Assembly (NCBI RefSeq): GCF_000311985.1
Contig: NZ_HE978585.1
Span: 894,247-958,246, forward strand
DNA: 64,000 bases
DNA from: Kallipyga massiliensis ph2
GTDB taxonomy: Bacteria > Bacillota > Clostridia > Tissierellales > Peptoniphilaceae
Reading direction: 5' to 3'
A program made the position numbers and the translations under genes. Each line of letters begins with the position of its first letter. Position 1 is the stretch's first letter. Positions 45,867 to 54,569 of the stretch are shown piece by piece. A model generated the notes under the pieces. That model was not told the origin of the DNA, did not search any database, and worked only from the letters and a program-made list of their open reading frames with translations.

Positions 45867-47143
45867 AAGGTCGGGCCCGGCCCTACCGGGTGGCCATTAT
45901 TGGCGGGGGAGCCTCCGGGGTCTGCTTGGCCGGACTTTTAGCTGAACAAAGTCGCCCGGATTGTCCTCTTGAAGTGGAAATTTTCGACCAAGGGGAAGCC
46001 CTCCTCCGCAAGGTCCTGGCTACGGGCAACGGGCGGTGTAATTTCACCAACCGGGACATTTCCCTGGACCATTATACGGGAGAGAGCCGGGAATTTCCGG
46101 GCCCCATCCTGGAATCCTTTGGTTTTGAGGAAGCAACCGCCTTCTTCCGGAGACTGGGCCTCCCCTCCAGGGTCCTGGACTCCGGCATGACCTACCCGGC
46201 CACCATGAAAGCGGACTCCCTGGTCCGGATTTTGGAAGCCTGGGTCCGCCACCAGGGGGTCAGGGTCCGGCTCTCCTGTGAAATCCGGGCGGTTGAAAAA
46301 AAGGACGGAGCCTACCGGGTCCAAGACGGAGAGGGGAAGGTCCGGGGTCCCTACCAAGCCCTGGTTCTAGCGACCGGTGGAGCCTACGGTATTGGCAAGA
46401 AGGAGTGGTCCCGGGGCTATTCCCTGGTCAAGGACCTGGGCCACCGACTGACCCCCATCCATCCTGCCATCTGTGGCCTGGTCGTTCGGAAATCGGATTT
46501 TTGCAGGAAGGCCACGGGAGATAAGCTGGAGGCGGGTCTCCGGATGGTCGATGGGGAAGGGAGGATCAAAATTCGGTCCGGTGACCTCCTCTTTACCGAC
46601 TATGGGATTTCAGGCATGGGGGTCTTCCGCCTGTCCAATGACCTCTTAGCTCTGGTAGGAGATGGGGTGAACCCTGAAGTAAGGGTCGACCTCCTCCCCG
46701 ATCTTTCCCTGGATGAGGGGGTGGATATCCTGGGATCCCTCTATGAATCCAGGAAAGACTGGAAGGCCGAAGAGGCCCTGGCCGGCTTCTTCCCCGCGAA
46801 GGTCCTCCGGGCGAGTTTGGAAGAAGGGGGAATCCAAGCCGACCAAGCCCTCTCCCAAGCCCCCCTCTCCCACTATGAAGTCTGGTTGGCATCTTCCAAG
46901 ACGATGACCTTCCATGTCCTGGGGGCCCGAAAGAAGGACCATGGTCAGGTGACCTGTGGGGGCCTGGCCACGGGTCAGGTGGACCCTCAAAGCCTGGAAT
47001 CCGTCCTCACCCCGGACCTCTACTTCATGGGAGAGGTCCTGGATGTCCAGGGGGAGTGTGGAGGTTACAACCTCCACTGGGCCTGGGCCTCCGCCCATGC
47101 GGTTTCCCGGGCCATCCAGCACAGGATTGCCAAGGAAACCTAG
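45860..47143 (+). CDS. BaiN/HI0933-family FAD-dependent oxidoreductase
   Basis: 427 residues. FAD-binding N-terminus VAIIGGGASGVCLAGLLAE, then GNGRCNFTNRDIS, ATGGAYG, and the C-terminal signature GEVLDVQGECGGYNLHWAWAS. Members include BaiN of bile-acid dehydroxylating clostridia and many uncharacterised flavoproteins, so the substrate is unknown. The TTG at 45860, 6 nt after AGGAGGG, is the start; it overlaps nth by 7 bp and should be translated by coupling. Confidence 0.88.
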   Translation: MLEGRARPYRVAIIGGGASGVCLAGLLAEQSRPDCPLEVEIFDQGEALLRKVLATGNGRCNFTNRDISLDHYTGESREFPGPILESFGFEEATAFFRRLGLPSRVLDSGMTYPATMKADSLVRILEAWVRHQGVRVRLSCEIRAVEKKDGAYRVQDGEGKVRGPYQALVLATGGAYGIGKKEWSRGYSLVKDLGHRLTPIHPAICGLVVRKSDFCRKATGDKLEAGLRMVDGEGRIKIRSGDLLFTDYGISGMGVFRLSNDLLALVGDGVNPEVRVDLLPDLSLDEGVDILGSLYESRKDWKAEEALAGFFPAKVLRASLEEGGIQADQALSQAPLSHYEVWLASSKTMTFHVLGARKKDHGQVTCGGLATGQVDPQSLESVLTPDLYFMGEVLDVQGECGGYNLHWAWASAHAVSRAIQHRIAKET

Positions 47144-47177
47144 TCGTCCCTACTTCCATCAAAGACCCGGAAAGAAT

Positions 47178-47206
47178 CTGGACGGGAGTGAAAAAAGTGC
47201 TATCAT
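47178..47206 (+). promoter_or_regulatory. Possible ileS promoter
   Basis: TATCAT at 47201-47206 with CTGGAC at 47178-47183, 17 bp apart. The -35 matches weakly. Confidence 0.45.
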
Positions 47207-47253
47207 AGATACAGTTGTAAATTTGTAAATTTATAAAGAAGAATGATTAACCC

Positions 47254-47335
47254 CAAGATGAGTCCAGGGGAAGGTCAAGCGCTTGGCCCATGGCGGCAAG
47301 TGGTTGCCGAGACCATTGGACCAAGCGGAAAGGAG
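47254..47335 (+). promoter_or_regulatory. Structured leader hairpins upstream of ileS
   Basis: A small CCCC/GGGG stem-loop (about 47251-47270) is followed by a long hairpin, 47280-47327: CGCTTGG with CCAAGCG, CC with GG, ATGG with CCAT, and GGCAA with TTGCC around GTGG. The ribosome binding site AAAGGAG (47329-47335) comes at once after it. The canonical T-box sequence GGGTGGNACCGCG is absent, so it is not called a T-box. Confidence 0.5.
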
Positions 47336-47341
47336 CAAGGC

Positions 47342-50300
47342 TTGACATATAAAGAACTGCCGAAAGACGCGCGACAAGGCGAGCTTGATTTGATCGAACG
47401 CTGGGAAAAAATGGACCTCCTGGACCGGTCGATTAAAGAAAGAGACGGCAAGCCCAATTACGTTTTCTATGACGGCCCCCCAACGGCTAACGGGAAACCC
47501 GGAGTCCACCACGTCATTGCCCGGACACTCAAGGATATGACCTGCCGGTATAAGACTATGCAGGGCTACCAGGTCCGCCGGAAGGCGGGTTGGGACACCC
47601 ATGGGCTCCCGGTGGAAATTGAGGTGGAGAAGAAGTTGGGCTTCCATGACAAGCAGGATATCGAAGCCTATGGTGTTGAGAAGTTCAACGAGAAGTGCCG
47701 GGAATCGGTTTTTGAATACCGGGACCTTTGGATGGATATGTCCCACCGGATGGCCTTCCTGGCGGACATGGACAACCCCTATATTACCCTGGATAATAAT
47801 TACATCGAGACGGTTTGGCACCTCTTGGATGATTTCTACCGGAAGGGGCTAATTTACAAGGGGGCAAAGATCCTTCCCTACTGCTCACGCTGCGGGACCG
47901 GCCTGGCCTCCCATGAGGTAGCCCAGGGCTATGAGGAAGACGACGTGATGACCGTCTACCCCATGTTCCCCATCAAAGGCAGGGAGAAAGAATATTTCCT
48001 GGCCTGGACCACCACCCCTTGGACCCTCCTTTCCAACGTGGCCTTAACCGTCCACCCTGATGCCGACTATGTCAAGGTCAAGCAGGGGGATGTCAAACTC
48101 ATCTTAGCCAAAGACCTCATGGGCCAGGCCCTCCGTGAACAATACGGAGAGATCGAAGTCCTGGAGACCATGAAGGGCAAGGACCTGGAGTATATGGAAT
48201 ACGACCAGCTCCTTCCTTTTGTCCAGGTCAAGGGCAAGGCCTTTTTTGTCACTTGTGCGGATTACGTCACCATGGAAGACGGGACCGGGGTCGTTCATAC
48301 GGCACCCGCCTTCGGTGAAGAGGACTACCAGACCGGCCGCCGCTATGACCTGGCCCTGGTCAACCCGGTGGGGGATGACGGGACCTTCCTGGAAGGCCCC
48401 TACAAGGGGACTTTCGTCATGGATGCTGACCCTCAGGTGATCCAATACCTCAGGGACAATGGCCTTTGCTACGGGACCCAAAAGATCACCCACAATTACC
48501 CCCACTGCTGGCGCTGCCACACTCCACTGATTTATTACGCCAAGCCCTCCTGGTATATTGATGTCTCTTCCCATGCCCAGGAGATGGTGGAAGCCAACAA
48601 GAAGGTCAATTGGTTCCCTGGCCACGTGGGCGAGAAGCGCTTCGGCAATTGGTTGGAAAATCTCAAGGATTGGGCCATCTCCCGGACCCGTTATTGGGGG
48701 ACCCCCCTCAACCTCTGGGTATGCCCTGACTGTGGCCATGTCCACTCCGTGGGCTCCCGCAAGCAGTTGGCGGAAGAGGCCATCGAGGAGATCGACGAAT
48801 CCATCGACCTCCACCGCCCCTATGTGGACAATGTCCATATCAAATGCCCTGAATGCGGGGGGACCATGTCCCGCGAGCCGGATGTCATCGACGTTTGGTT
48901 CGATTCCGGGGCCATGCCCTTTGCCCAATACCACTATCCCTTCGAGCATAAGGATGACCTGGAGAAGGAATTCTTCCCGGCCGACTTTATTTCCGAAGGC
49001 ATCGACCAGACCCGGGGTTGGTTCTACTCCCTCATGGCCATTTCCATCCTTTATAAGGGAGTGGCCCCCTATAAAAACGTCCTGGTCAACGACCTGGTCC
49101 TGGATAAGGATGGGGCCAAGATGTCCAAGTCCAAGGGCAATACCCTGGACCCCTTCGAGCTTTTCGATAAATATTCAGCGGACGCCATCCGCTTTTACTC
49201 CCTCTTCGTCTCCCCACCTTGGGTTCCCACCCGCTTTGATGTGGAAGGGGTAAAAGAGGTCAACGCCAAGTTCTTCCGGACCTTGAAGAACGTCTACCAG
49301 ATGTTCGCCCTTTATGCCAACACCAACGGCTGGGATGTAGCCTCCTTTGATATCCCGGTGGAGAACCGGCCGGAAATTGACCGCTGGCTCCTCTCCCGCT
49401 TCCAGTCCCTCTACAAGACCTACCGGGAGGAGATGGAAATCTTCGAATATACCAAGGTGGTCCATGCCCTATCGGACTTTGTTGTGGAGGACCTGTCCAA
49501 CTGGTATATCCGCCGGAACCGGTCCCGCTTCTGGTCCTCTGAGGATAGTGACTACGTTAAATCCTGCTTCCTGACCACCTACGAAGTGGTTCTGGACCTG
49601 TCCAAGCTCATTGCCCCCATCACCCCCTTCCTAGCTGACCAGGTTTACCTGGCCCTGACCCATGGGGAGGCGATGGATTCCGTCCACCTGGAATACCTGC
49701 CGGAGGCTCATGAGGAAATGATCGACAAAGCCCTGGAAGAGAAAATGGACCTGGTCCGCAAGATCGTCAACCTGGGCCGGGCCTCCCGTGAGGATGCCCA
49801 AATCAAGGTCCGCCAGCCCCTTCAGGAGATTATGGTGGACAAAAAATACCGGGATAAGGTCGCAGATCTGGTGGGTCTGATCAAAGAGGAGCTCAACGTC
49901 AAGGAAGTGGTCTTCTCCGATGCCCTGGCGGACTACGCCAATATCGCCCTAAAACCCAACTACAAATTAGCGGGGTCCATCCTGGGCGGCCGGATCAAGG
50001 AATTTGCCCAACAACTCAGGGAAGTGGATGCCCATCAGTTCTTGGAGAAAATCCAGGAGGGGTCCATCACTATGGAACTTGGCGGTGAAGAAGTCTCCAT
50101 CCCCAAGGAATATGTCCTGGCCGACTTCCATGCCAAGGAAGGCTACGATGTGGCTATGGATGGGAATGTCTCTGTGGTTCTGGAGACCGAACTCACCCCG
50201 GACCTCATCCAAGAGGGCTTTGCCCGGGAGTTTATTTCCCGGATCCAGCAAGCCCGGAAAAAGATGGACTTTGACGTGGCCGACCGGATTGAGATCGTCT

Positions 50301-50461
50301 ATGACGGGGATGAGACCCTGGTAGAGGCCATCCAAGCCAATCAGGAGATGATCACCAGCAATGTTCTTGCCCTCAAGTTGACCTTTGAAAAGGGGACAAA
50401 AGGAGAGGAAGAAGACCTGAACGGGCACACCATCCACTTCTCCCTAAAGAAGGCGGATTAA
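47342..50461 (+). CDS. ileS: Isoleucyl-tRNA synthetase, type 2 (eukaryote-like class)
   Basis: 1039 residues. Class I motifs: GPPTANGKPGVHHVIARTLK (HIGH as HHVI) and DGAKMSKSKGNTL (KMSKS), with AGWDTHGLPVEIEVEKKLG and a CP1 editing domain. The HHVI form, the length and the lack of a C-terminal zinc finger point to IleRS type 2, the group that is naturally less sensitive to mupirocin in studied cases. The TTG at 47342 is chosen: YKELPKDARQGELDLIERW is the family start and AAAGGAG lies 6 nt upstream. An ATG at 47243 would place the leader hairpin in the coding frame. Confidence 0.94.
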   Translation: MTYKELPKDARQGELDLIERWEKMDLLDRSIKERDGKPNYVFYDGPPTANGKPGVHHVIARTLKDMTCRYKTMQGYQVRRKAGWDTHGLPVEIEVEKKLGFHDKQDIEAYGVEKFNEKCRESVFEYRDLWMDMSHRMAFLADMDNPYITLDNNYIETVWHLLDDFYRKGLIYKGAKILPYCSRCGTGLASHEVAQGYEEDDVMTVYPMFPIKGREKEYFLAWTTTPWTLLSNVALTVHPDADYVKVKQGDVKLILAKDLMGQALREQYGEIEVLETMKGKDLEYMEYDQLLPFVQVKGKAFFVTCADYVTMEDGTGVVHTAPAFGEEDYQTGRRYDLALVNPVGDDGTFLEGPYKGTFVMDADPQVIQYLRDNGLCYGTQKITHNYPHCWRCHTPLIYYAKPSWYIDVSSHAQEMVEANKKVNWFPGHVGEKRFGNWLENLKDWAISRTRYWGTPLNLWVCPDCGHVHSVGSRKQLAEEAIEEIDESIDLHRPYVDNVHIKCPECGGTMSREPDVIDVWFDSGAMPFAQYHYPFEHKDDLEKEFFPADFISEGIDQTRGWFYSLMAISILYKGVAPYKNVLVNDLVLDKDGAKMSKSKGNTLDPFELFDKYSADAIRFYSLFVSPPWVPTRFDVEGVKEVNAKFFRTLKNVYQMFALYANTNGWDVASFDIPVENRPEIDRWLLSRFQSLYKTYREEMEIFEYTKVVHALSDFVVEDLSNWYIRRNRSRFWSSEDSDYVKSCFLTTYEVVLDLSKLIAPITPFLADQVYLALTHGEAMDSVHLEYLPEAHEEMIDKALEEKMDLVRKIVNLGRASREDAQIKVRQPLQEIMVDKKYRDKVADLVGLIKEELNVKEVVFSDALADYANIALKPNYKLAGSILGGRIKEFAQQLREVDAHQFLEKIQEGSITMELGGEEVSIPKEYVLADFHAKEGYDVAMDGNVSVVLETELTPDLIQEGFAREFISRIQQARKKMDFDVADRIEIVYDGDETLVEAIQANQEMITSNVLALKLTFEKGTKGEEEDLNGHTIHFSLKKAD

Positions 50462-50489
50462 TAAGAAAAAAATTCATAATAAGAGAGAA

Positions 50490-50528
50490 ACGCCTGGATT
50501 CATCACACCACGGATCCGGGCGTTTTTT
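50490..50528 (+). terminator. ileS terminator
   Basis: ACGCCTGGAT (50490-50499) pairs with ATCCGGGCGT (50514-50523, one G-U), then TTTTTT. Confidence 0.88.
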
Positions 50529-50530
50529 AC

Positions 50531-50559
50531 TTGATTTTTAGGGGAACTTCCGCTATACT
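50531..50559 (+). promoter_or_regulatory. Upstream promoter of rpoBC (P1)
   Basis: TTGATT (50531-50536) and TATACT (50554-50559), 17 bp apart, directly after the ileS terminator. Confidence 0.7.
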
Positions 50560-50624
50560 ATAAGCAAGTCATTTCAACAAACGAGTTTTCTTCTCCATAT
50601 TTCCTTTTTTGGACCGGCCATGTC

Positions 50625-50654
50625 TTGACCTGGTTCCTTTTTTCGTGTTATACT
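50625..50654 (+). promoter_or_regulatory. Downstream promoter of rpoBC (P2)
   Basis: TTGACC (50625-50630) and TATACT (50649-50654), 18 bp apart. Confidence 0.75.
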
Positions 50655-50673
50655 CACATATTGCAACAGTGTT

Positions 50674-50700
50674 AAATCGGTACTTATGCCGATTTTTTCT
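50674..50700 (+). terminator. Terminator-like hairpin in the rpoB leader (possible attenuator)
   Basis: AAATCGG (50674-50680) pairs with CCGATTT (50689-50695), followed by T residues. It begins only ~12 nt after the expected P2 start and lies before rpoB, so it could reduce read-through into rpoBC. Confidence 0.55.
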
Positions 50701-50757
50701 TGTCTATATCTGAAATGACCGGTTTTCTCAACTTCTAAAAATTAGTAAGGGGTGGCT

Positions 50758-53700
50758 ATGGTAATGCACAATCATACAGAAATGTATGGGCGGACGGCGC
50801 GTGAGACCTTCTCTCGCATCCCTTCCGTGCTGGAATTTCCCAACCTGCTGGACATCCAGAAGAACTCTTTTCAGTGGTTCCTGGATGAAGGCCTGGGTGA
50901 AGTCTTGGCCGATATTTCTCCCATTCGGGACTATTCGGGTGGATTGGTCTTGGAATTTGTGGACTACAGCTTTGATGAAGAGTCCGAATATTCGGTGGAA
51001 GAAGCCAAGGAAAGGGACGTCAACTACTCCAAAAAACTCCGGGTCAAGGTCCGCCTGATCAAGATGGATGAGGGCGAGATCATGGACGTCAAGGAGCAGG
51101 AAGTCTTCTTGGGCGATATCCCCATGATGACCCCGACCGGGACCTTCATTATTAATGGTGCCGAGCGGACCATCGTCTCCCAGCTCATTCGGTCACCCGG
51201 TGTCTACTACACCTCTTCTTATGACAAATCCGGAAGCCTGGAGGTCGCCTCCACCGTCATCCCCAACCGGGGTGCCTGGCTTGAGTATGACAATGACGCC
51301 AACGGGGTGGTCAATGTCCGGATTGACCGGACCCGGAAACTTCCGGCCACCACGTTGATCCGTGCCCTTCTCTTTGAAAGCAACCAGGAAATGGTGGATG
51401 TGTTGGGGGAGAGCGAAGCCCTGTCCAAGACCCTGGAGAAGGATGTTTCCACCAACCGGGAGGAAGCCCTGCTGGAGATCTACCGCAAGCTCAAGCCCGG
51501 TGATATGGCTTCGCTGGAATCCGCCGAGCCCCTGATTTATAACCTCTTTTTCGACCCCAAACGCTATGACCTGGCCCATGTCGGCCGTTATAAATTCAAT
51601 AAGAAGCTGACCGTATTCAACCGGATCCATAACCGGATCCTGGCCGCTGACGCCATCTCTGAGGATGGGGAAATCATCGCCAAGGAAGGGGACTTCCTGG
51701 ATGAAGACTTGGCCATGGCTATCGAAAATTCCGGGATCAACATTGTCGATGTCTACACCGACCGGACCATGGAAAAGCAGGTCCGGGTGGTGGGGTCCCA
51801 CTTTGTGGACTACCGGACCTTCCAGGACCGGATTCCCGATGTGGACCTGGACCAGTTCAAGTTCTCCGATAAAATCTATAAGCCCGCCATGGATGCCGCC
51901 CTGGAGGCTTTTGAGGCTAATGAAAACGGGGCCTTTGATGAAAGCCGGCGGAAGGTTCAATACATCAACCGCCATATGGATGAGATCAGCCCCCGCCACA
52001 TCACTCCGGCGGACATTTTGGCTACCCTATCCTACCAACTCAACCTTTACGACGGGATCGGAGATACGGACGACATTGACCACCTGGGCAACCGCCGGGT
52101 CCGCTGTGTCGGCGAGCTCCTCCAGAACCAGTTCCGGATCGGCCTCTCCCGGATGGAGAGGGTAGTTCGCGAGCGGATGACGACCGGAGACCAGGACTTG
52201 GCCACCCCCCAATCCCTCCTCAACGTCCGCCCGGTGACGGCAGCCATCAAGGAATTCTTTGGCTCCTCCCAGCTCTCCCAGTTTATGGACCAGACCAATC
52301 CTATGTCGGAATTGACCCACAAGCGCCGTCTCTCGGCCTTGGGCCCGGGCGGACTCTCTCGAGACCGTGCCGGTGCGGAGGTCCGTGACGTCCACGATTC
52401 CCACTATGGTCGGATCTGTCCCATTGAAACCCCGGAAGGTCCCAACATCGGCCTGATTACCTCCCTGACCACCTACGGCCGGATCAACAAGTTGGGCTTC
52501 ATTGAGACCCCCTATCGGAAGGTCAAGAAGGGGACCGGCCAGGTGAGCGATGAGATCATCTATCTGACGGCCGATGAAGAAGATAAGTACATCAAAGCCC
52601 AGGCTAACGAGCCTCTGGATGATAAGGGCTTCTTTATTAATGAGCGCGTTTCCGGCCGGGGCATCCGGGCAGAAAACGGCATTTTCCCACGCAATGAAGT
52701 TGACCTCATGGACGTTTCCCCCCAGCAGATCGTTTCGGTCGGGGCAGCCATGATCCCCTTCCTGGAAAACGACGACGCCACCCGTGCCCTGATGGGGACC
52801 AACATGCAGCGCCAGGCAGTTCCCCTGATCAAGACCACGGCTCCCATTATCGGAACCGGGATTGAGCACAAGGCCGCCTGCGACTCGGGCGTTATGGTCC
52901 TGGCCAAGGAAGACGGGATCGTCACTTCCGTTGACAGTGACCATGTCGATGTCACGGACAAGGACGGGGAAGTCCACCACTACAAGATTCTGAAATTCCG
53001 CAGGGCCAACCAAGGCACCTGCTTCAACCAGCGCCCCATTGTCCGTGAAGGCGAGAAGGTGAAAAAGGGTGACACTCTGGCTGACGGTCCTTCCACGGAT
53101 ATGGGCGAAATCGCCCTGGGCAAGAACATCCTTATCGCCTTCATGGAATGGGAAGGCTATAACTATGAGGATGCTATGCTGATCAATGAGTCCCTGGTCA
53201 TCGACGACACCCTGACCTCGGTCCATATTGAAGAGCACACCTGCGAGGCCCGACAGACCAAGCTGGGTCCCGAGGAAATCACCCGGGACATTCCCAACGT
53301 GGGTGACGAGATGAAGAAGAATTTGGATGAGGACGGGATTGTCCGGATCGGGGCGGAAGTCTTCGCCGGCGACATCCTTGTCGGCAAGGTGACCCCCAAA
53401 GGGGAGACCGAGCTTTCGCCGGAAGAACGCCTCCTTCGGGCCATCTTCGGAGAAAAGGCCCGGGAAGTCCGGGATGCCTCCTTGAAGGTTCCCCATGGAG
53501 AATTCGGCGTTGTCGTCGATATCAAGACCTATTCCCGGGTCAATGGGGACGACCTGGCTCCGGGCATCAATGAGGTGGTCCGGGTCTATATTGCCTCCAA
53601 GCGGAAGATTATGGTGGGGGATAAGATGTGCGGACGCCACGGTAATAAGGGCGTGGTTTCCCGAATCCTCCCCACGGAAGATATGCCCTTCCTTCCTGAT

Positions 53701-54549
53701 GGAACTCCCGTCCAAATCTGCCTGAACCCCCTGGGTATTCCTTCCCGGATGAACCTGGGTCAGGTTTTGGAAGTCCACCTGGGTATGGCCGCCAAAAAAC
53801 TGGGCTGGAAGGTAGCTACCCCGGTATTCGATGGTGCCCAGGACTATGAAATTGAAGAAGCCCTCGAGAGGGCGGGTTACGATATTTCCGGTCAGATCCA
53901 GCTTCGCGACGGACGGACCGGGGAAGAATTCGCCCAGCCCGTCACCGTGGGTTACATGTATATGCTCAAGCTCCACCACATGGTGGAAGAGAAGATCCAT
54001 GCCCGTTCCACGGGTCCCTACTCCCTGGTCACCCAGCAGCCCCTGGGCGGTAAGGCTCAATTCGGGGGTCAGCGTTTCGGAGAAATGGAAGTCTGGGCCT
54101 TGGAAGCCTATGGGGCCTCCCACACCCTCCAGGAAATGCTGACGGTCAAGTCCGACGATGTGACCGGCCGTGTCCGGACCTATGAAGCCATCGTCAAGGG
54201 GGAGAACATCCCCGAACCCGGCATCCCCGAATCCTTCAAGGTCCTGATCAAAGAACTCCAGTCCCTCTCCCTCGATGTCAAGCTCCTGGATGAAGGTGGG
54301 GAAGAGGTCCAGCTCAAGGATGACTTGGACGACCTGACTCGCTTCTCCCAGATCGAGGAGATCGATGAGAGACAGAGTGAAGACCTTCCGGACCGCTTCA
54401 TCCGCGACGCCAGCGAAGGAGATGTGGATGACGATGATGACCTGATCGATGTCGATGAGGATGACCTCGACGACTTGGATGAAGGTCACCTGGATGATGA
54501 AGAAGAGGAAGAATTAAACCGTGCCGTGGAAGATGAAGAGGACGAGTAG
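50758..54549 (+). CDS. rpoB: RNA polymerase beta subunit
   Basis: About 1263 residues. Rifampicin pocket [20 protein letters not shown] and [20 protein letters not shown] has the usual sensitive residues; [12 protein letters not shown] and PHGEFGVV-type regions follow, and the C-terminal anchor [21 protein letters not shown]. The last ~50 residues are an acidic tail ([20 protein letters not shown]). GTAAGGGG precedes ATG 50758; 50764 is possible. Unlike most Firmicutes, ileS and not rplL lies upstream, and two promoters drive rpoBC. Confidence 0.97.
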   Translation: MVMHNHTEMYGRTARETFSRIPSVLEFPNLLDIQKNSFQWFLDEGLGEVLADISPIRDYSGGLVLEFVDYSFDEESEYSVEEAKERDVNYSKKLRVKVRLIKMDEGEIMDVKEQEVFLGDIPMMTPTGTFIINGAERTIVSQLIRSPGVYYTSSYDKSGSLEVASTVIPNRGAWLEYDNDANGVVNVRIDRTRKLPATTLIRALLFESNQEMVDVLGESEALSKTLEKDVSTNREEALLEIYRKLKPGDMASLESAEPLIYNLFFDPKRYDLAHVGRYKFNKKLTVFNRIHNRILAADAISEDGEIIAKEGDFLDEDLAMAIENSGINIVDVYTDRTMEKQVRVVGSHFVDYRTFQDRIPDVDLDQFKFSDKIYKPAMDAALEAFEANENGAFDESRRKVQYINRHMDEISPRHITPADILATLSYQLNLYDGIGDTDDIDHLGNRRVRCVGELLQNQFRIGLSRMERVVRERMTTGDQDLATPQSLLNVRPVTAAIKEFFGSSQLSQFMDQTNPMSELTHKRRLSALGPGGLSRDRAGAEVRDVHDSHYGRICPIETPEGPNIGLITSLTTYGRINKLGFIETPYRKVKKGTGQVSDEIIYLTADEEDKYIKAQANEPLDDKGFFINERVSGRGIRAENGIFPRNEVDLMDVSPQQIVSVGAAMIPFLENDDATRALMGTNMQRQAVPLIKTTAPIIGTGIEHKAACDSGVMVLAKEDGIVTSVDSDHVDVTDKDGEVHHYKILKFRRANQGTCFNQRPIVREGEKVKKGDTLADGPSTDMGEIALGKNILIAFMEWEGYNYEDAMLINESLVIDDTLTSVHIEEHTCEARQTKLGPEEITRDIPNVGDEMKKNLDEDGIVRIGAEVFAGDILVGKVTPKGETELSPEERLLRAIFGEKAREVRDASLKVPHGEFGVVVDIKTYSRVNGDDLAPGINEVVRVYIASKRKIMVGDKMCGRHGNKGVVSRILPTEDMPFLPDGTPVQICLNPLGIPSRMNLGQVLEVHLGMAAKKLGWKVATPVFDGAQDYEIEEALERAGYDISGQIQLRDGRTGEEFAQPVTVGYMYMLKLHHMVEEKIHARSTGPYSLVTQQPLGGKAQFGGQRFGEMEVWALEAYGASHTLQEMLTVKSDDVTGRVRTYEAIVKGENIPEPGIPESFKVLIKELQSLSLDVKLLDEGGEEVQLKDDLDDLTRFSQIEEIDERQSEDLPDRFIRDASEGDVDDDDDLIDVDEDDLDDLDEGHLDDEEEEELNRAVEDEEDE

Positions 54550-54569
54550 TCCCGGAGAGGAGTTCGATC

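Noticed and set aside
47207-47341. T-box riboswitch before ileS
   Set aside because: The conserved GGGTGGNACCGCG element and a following terminator are not found. It is reported only as a structured leader.
47243-47341. N-terminal extension of IleS from ATG 47243
   Set aside because: The 33 extra residues precede the normal family start, have a weak ribosome binding site and cover the hairpin; TTG 47342 is better supported.
52027-54489. An 820-codon open frame on the - strand opposite rpoB, and a 772-codon one opposite rpoD (33289-35607)
   Set aside because: They lie wholly opposite clearly conserved genes, match no family and follow from the GC-rich codon bias, which makes stops rare on the opposite strand.
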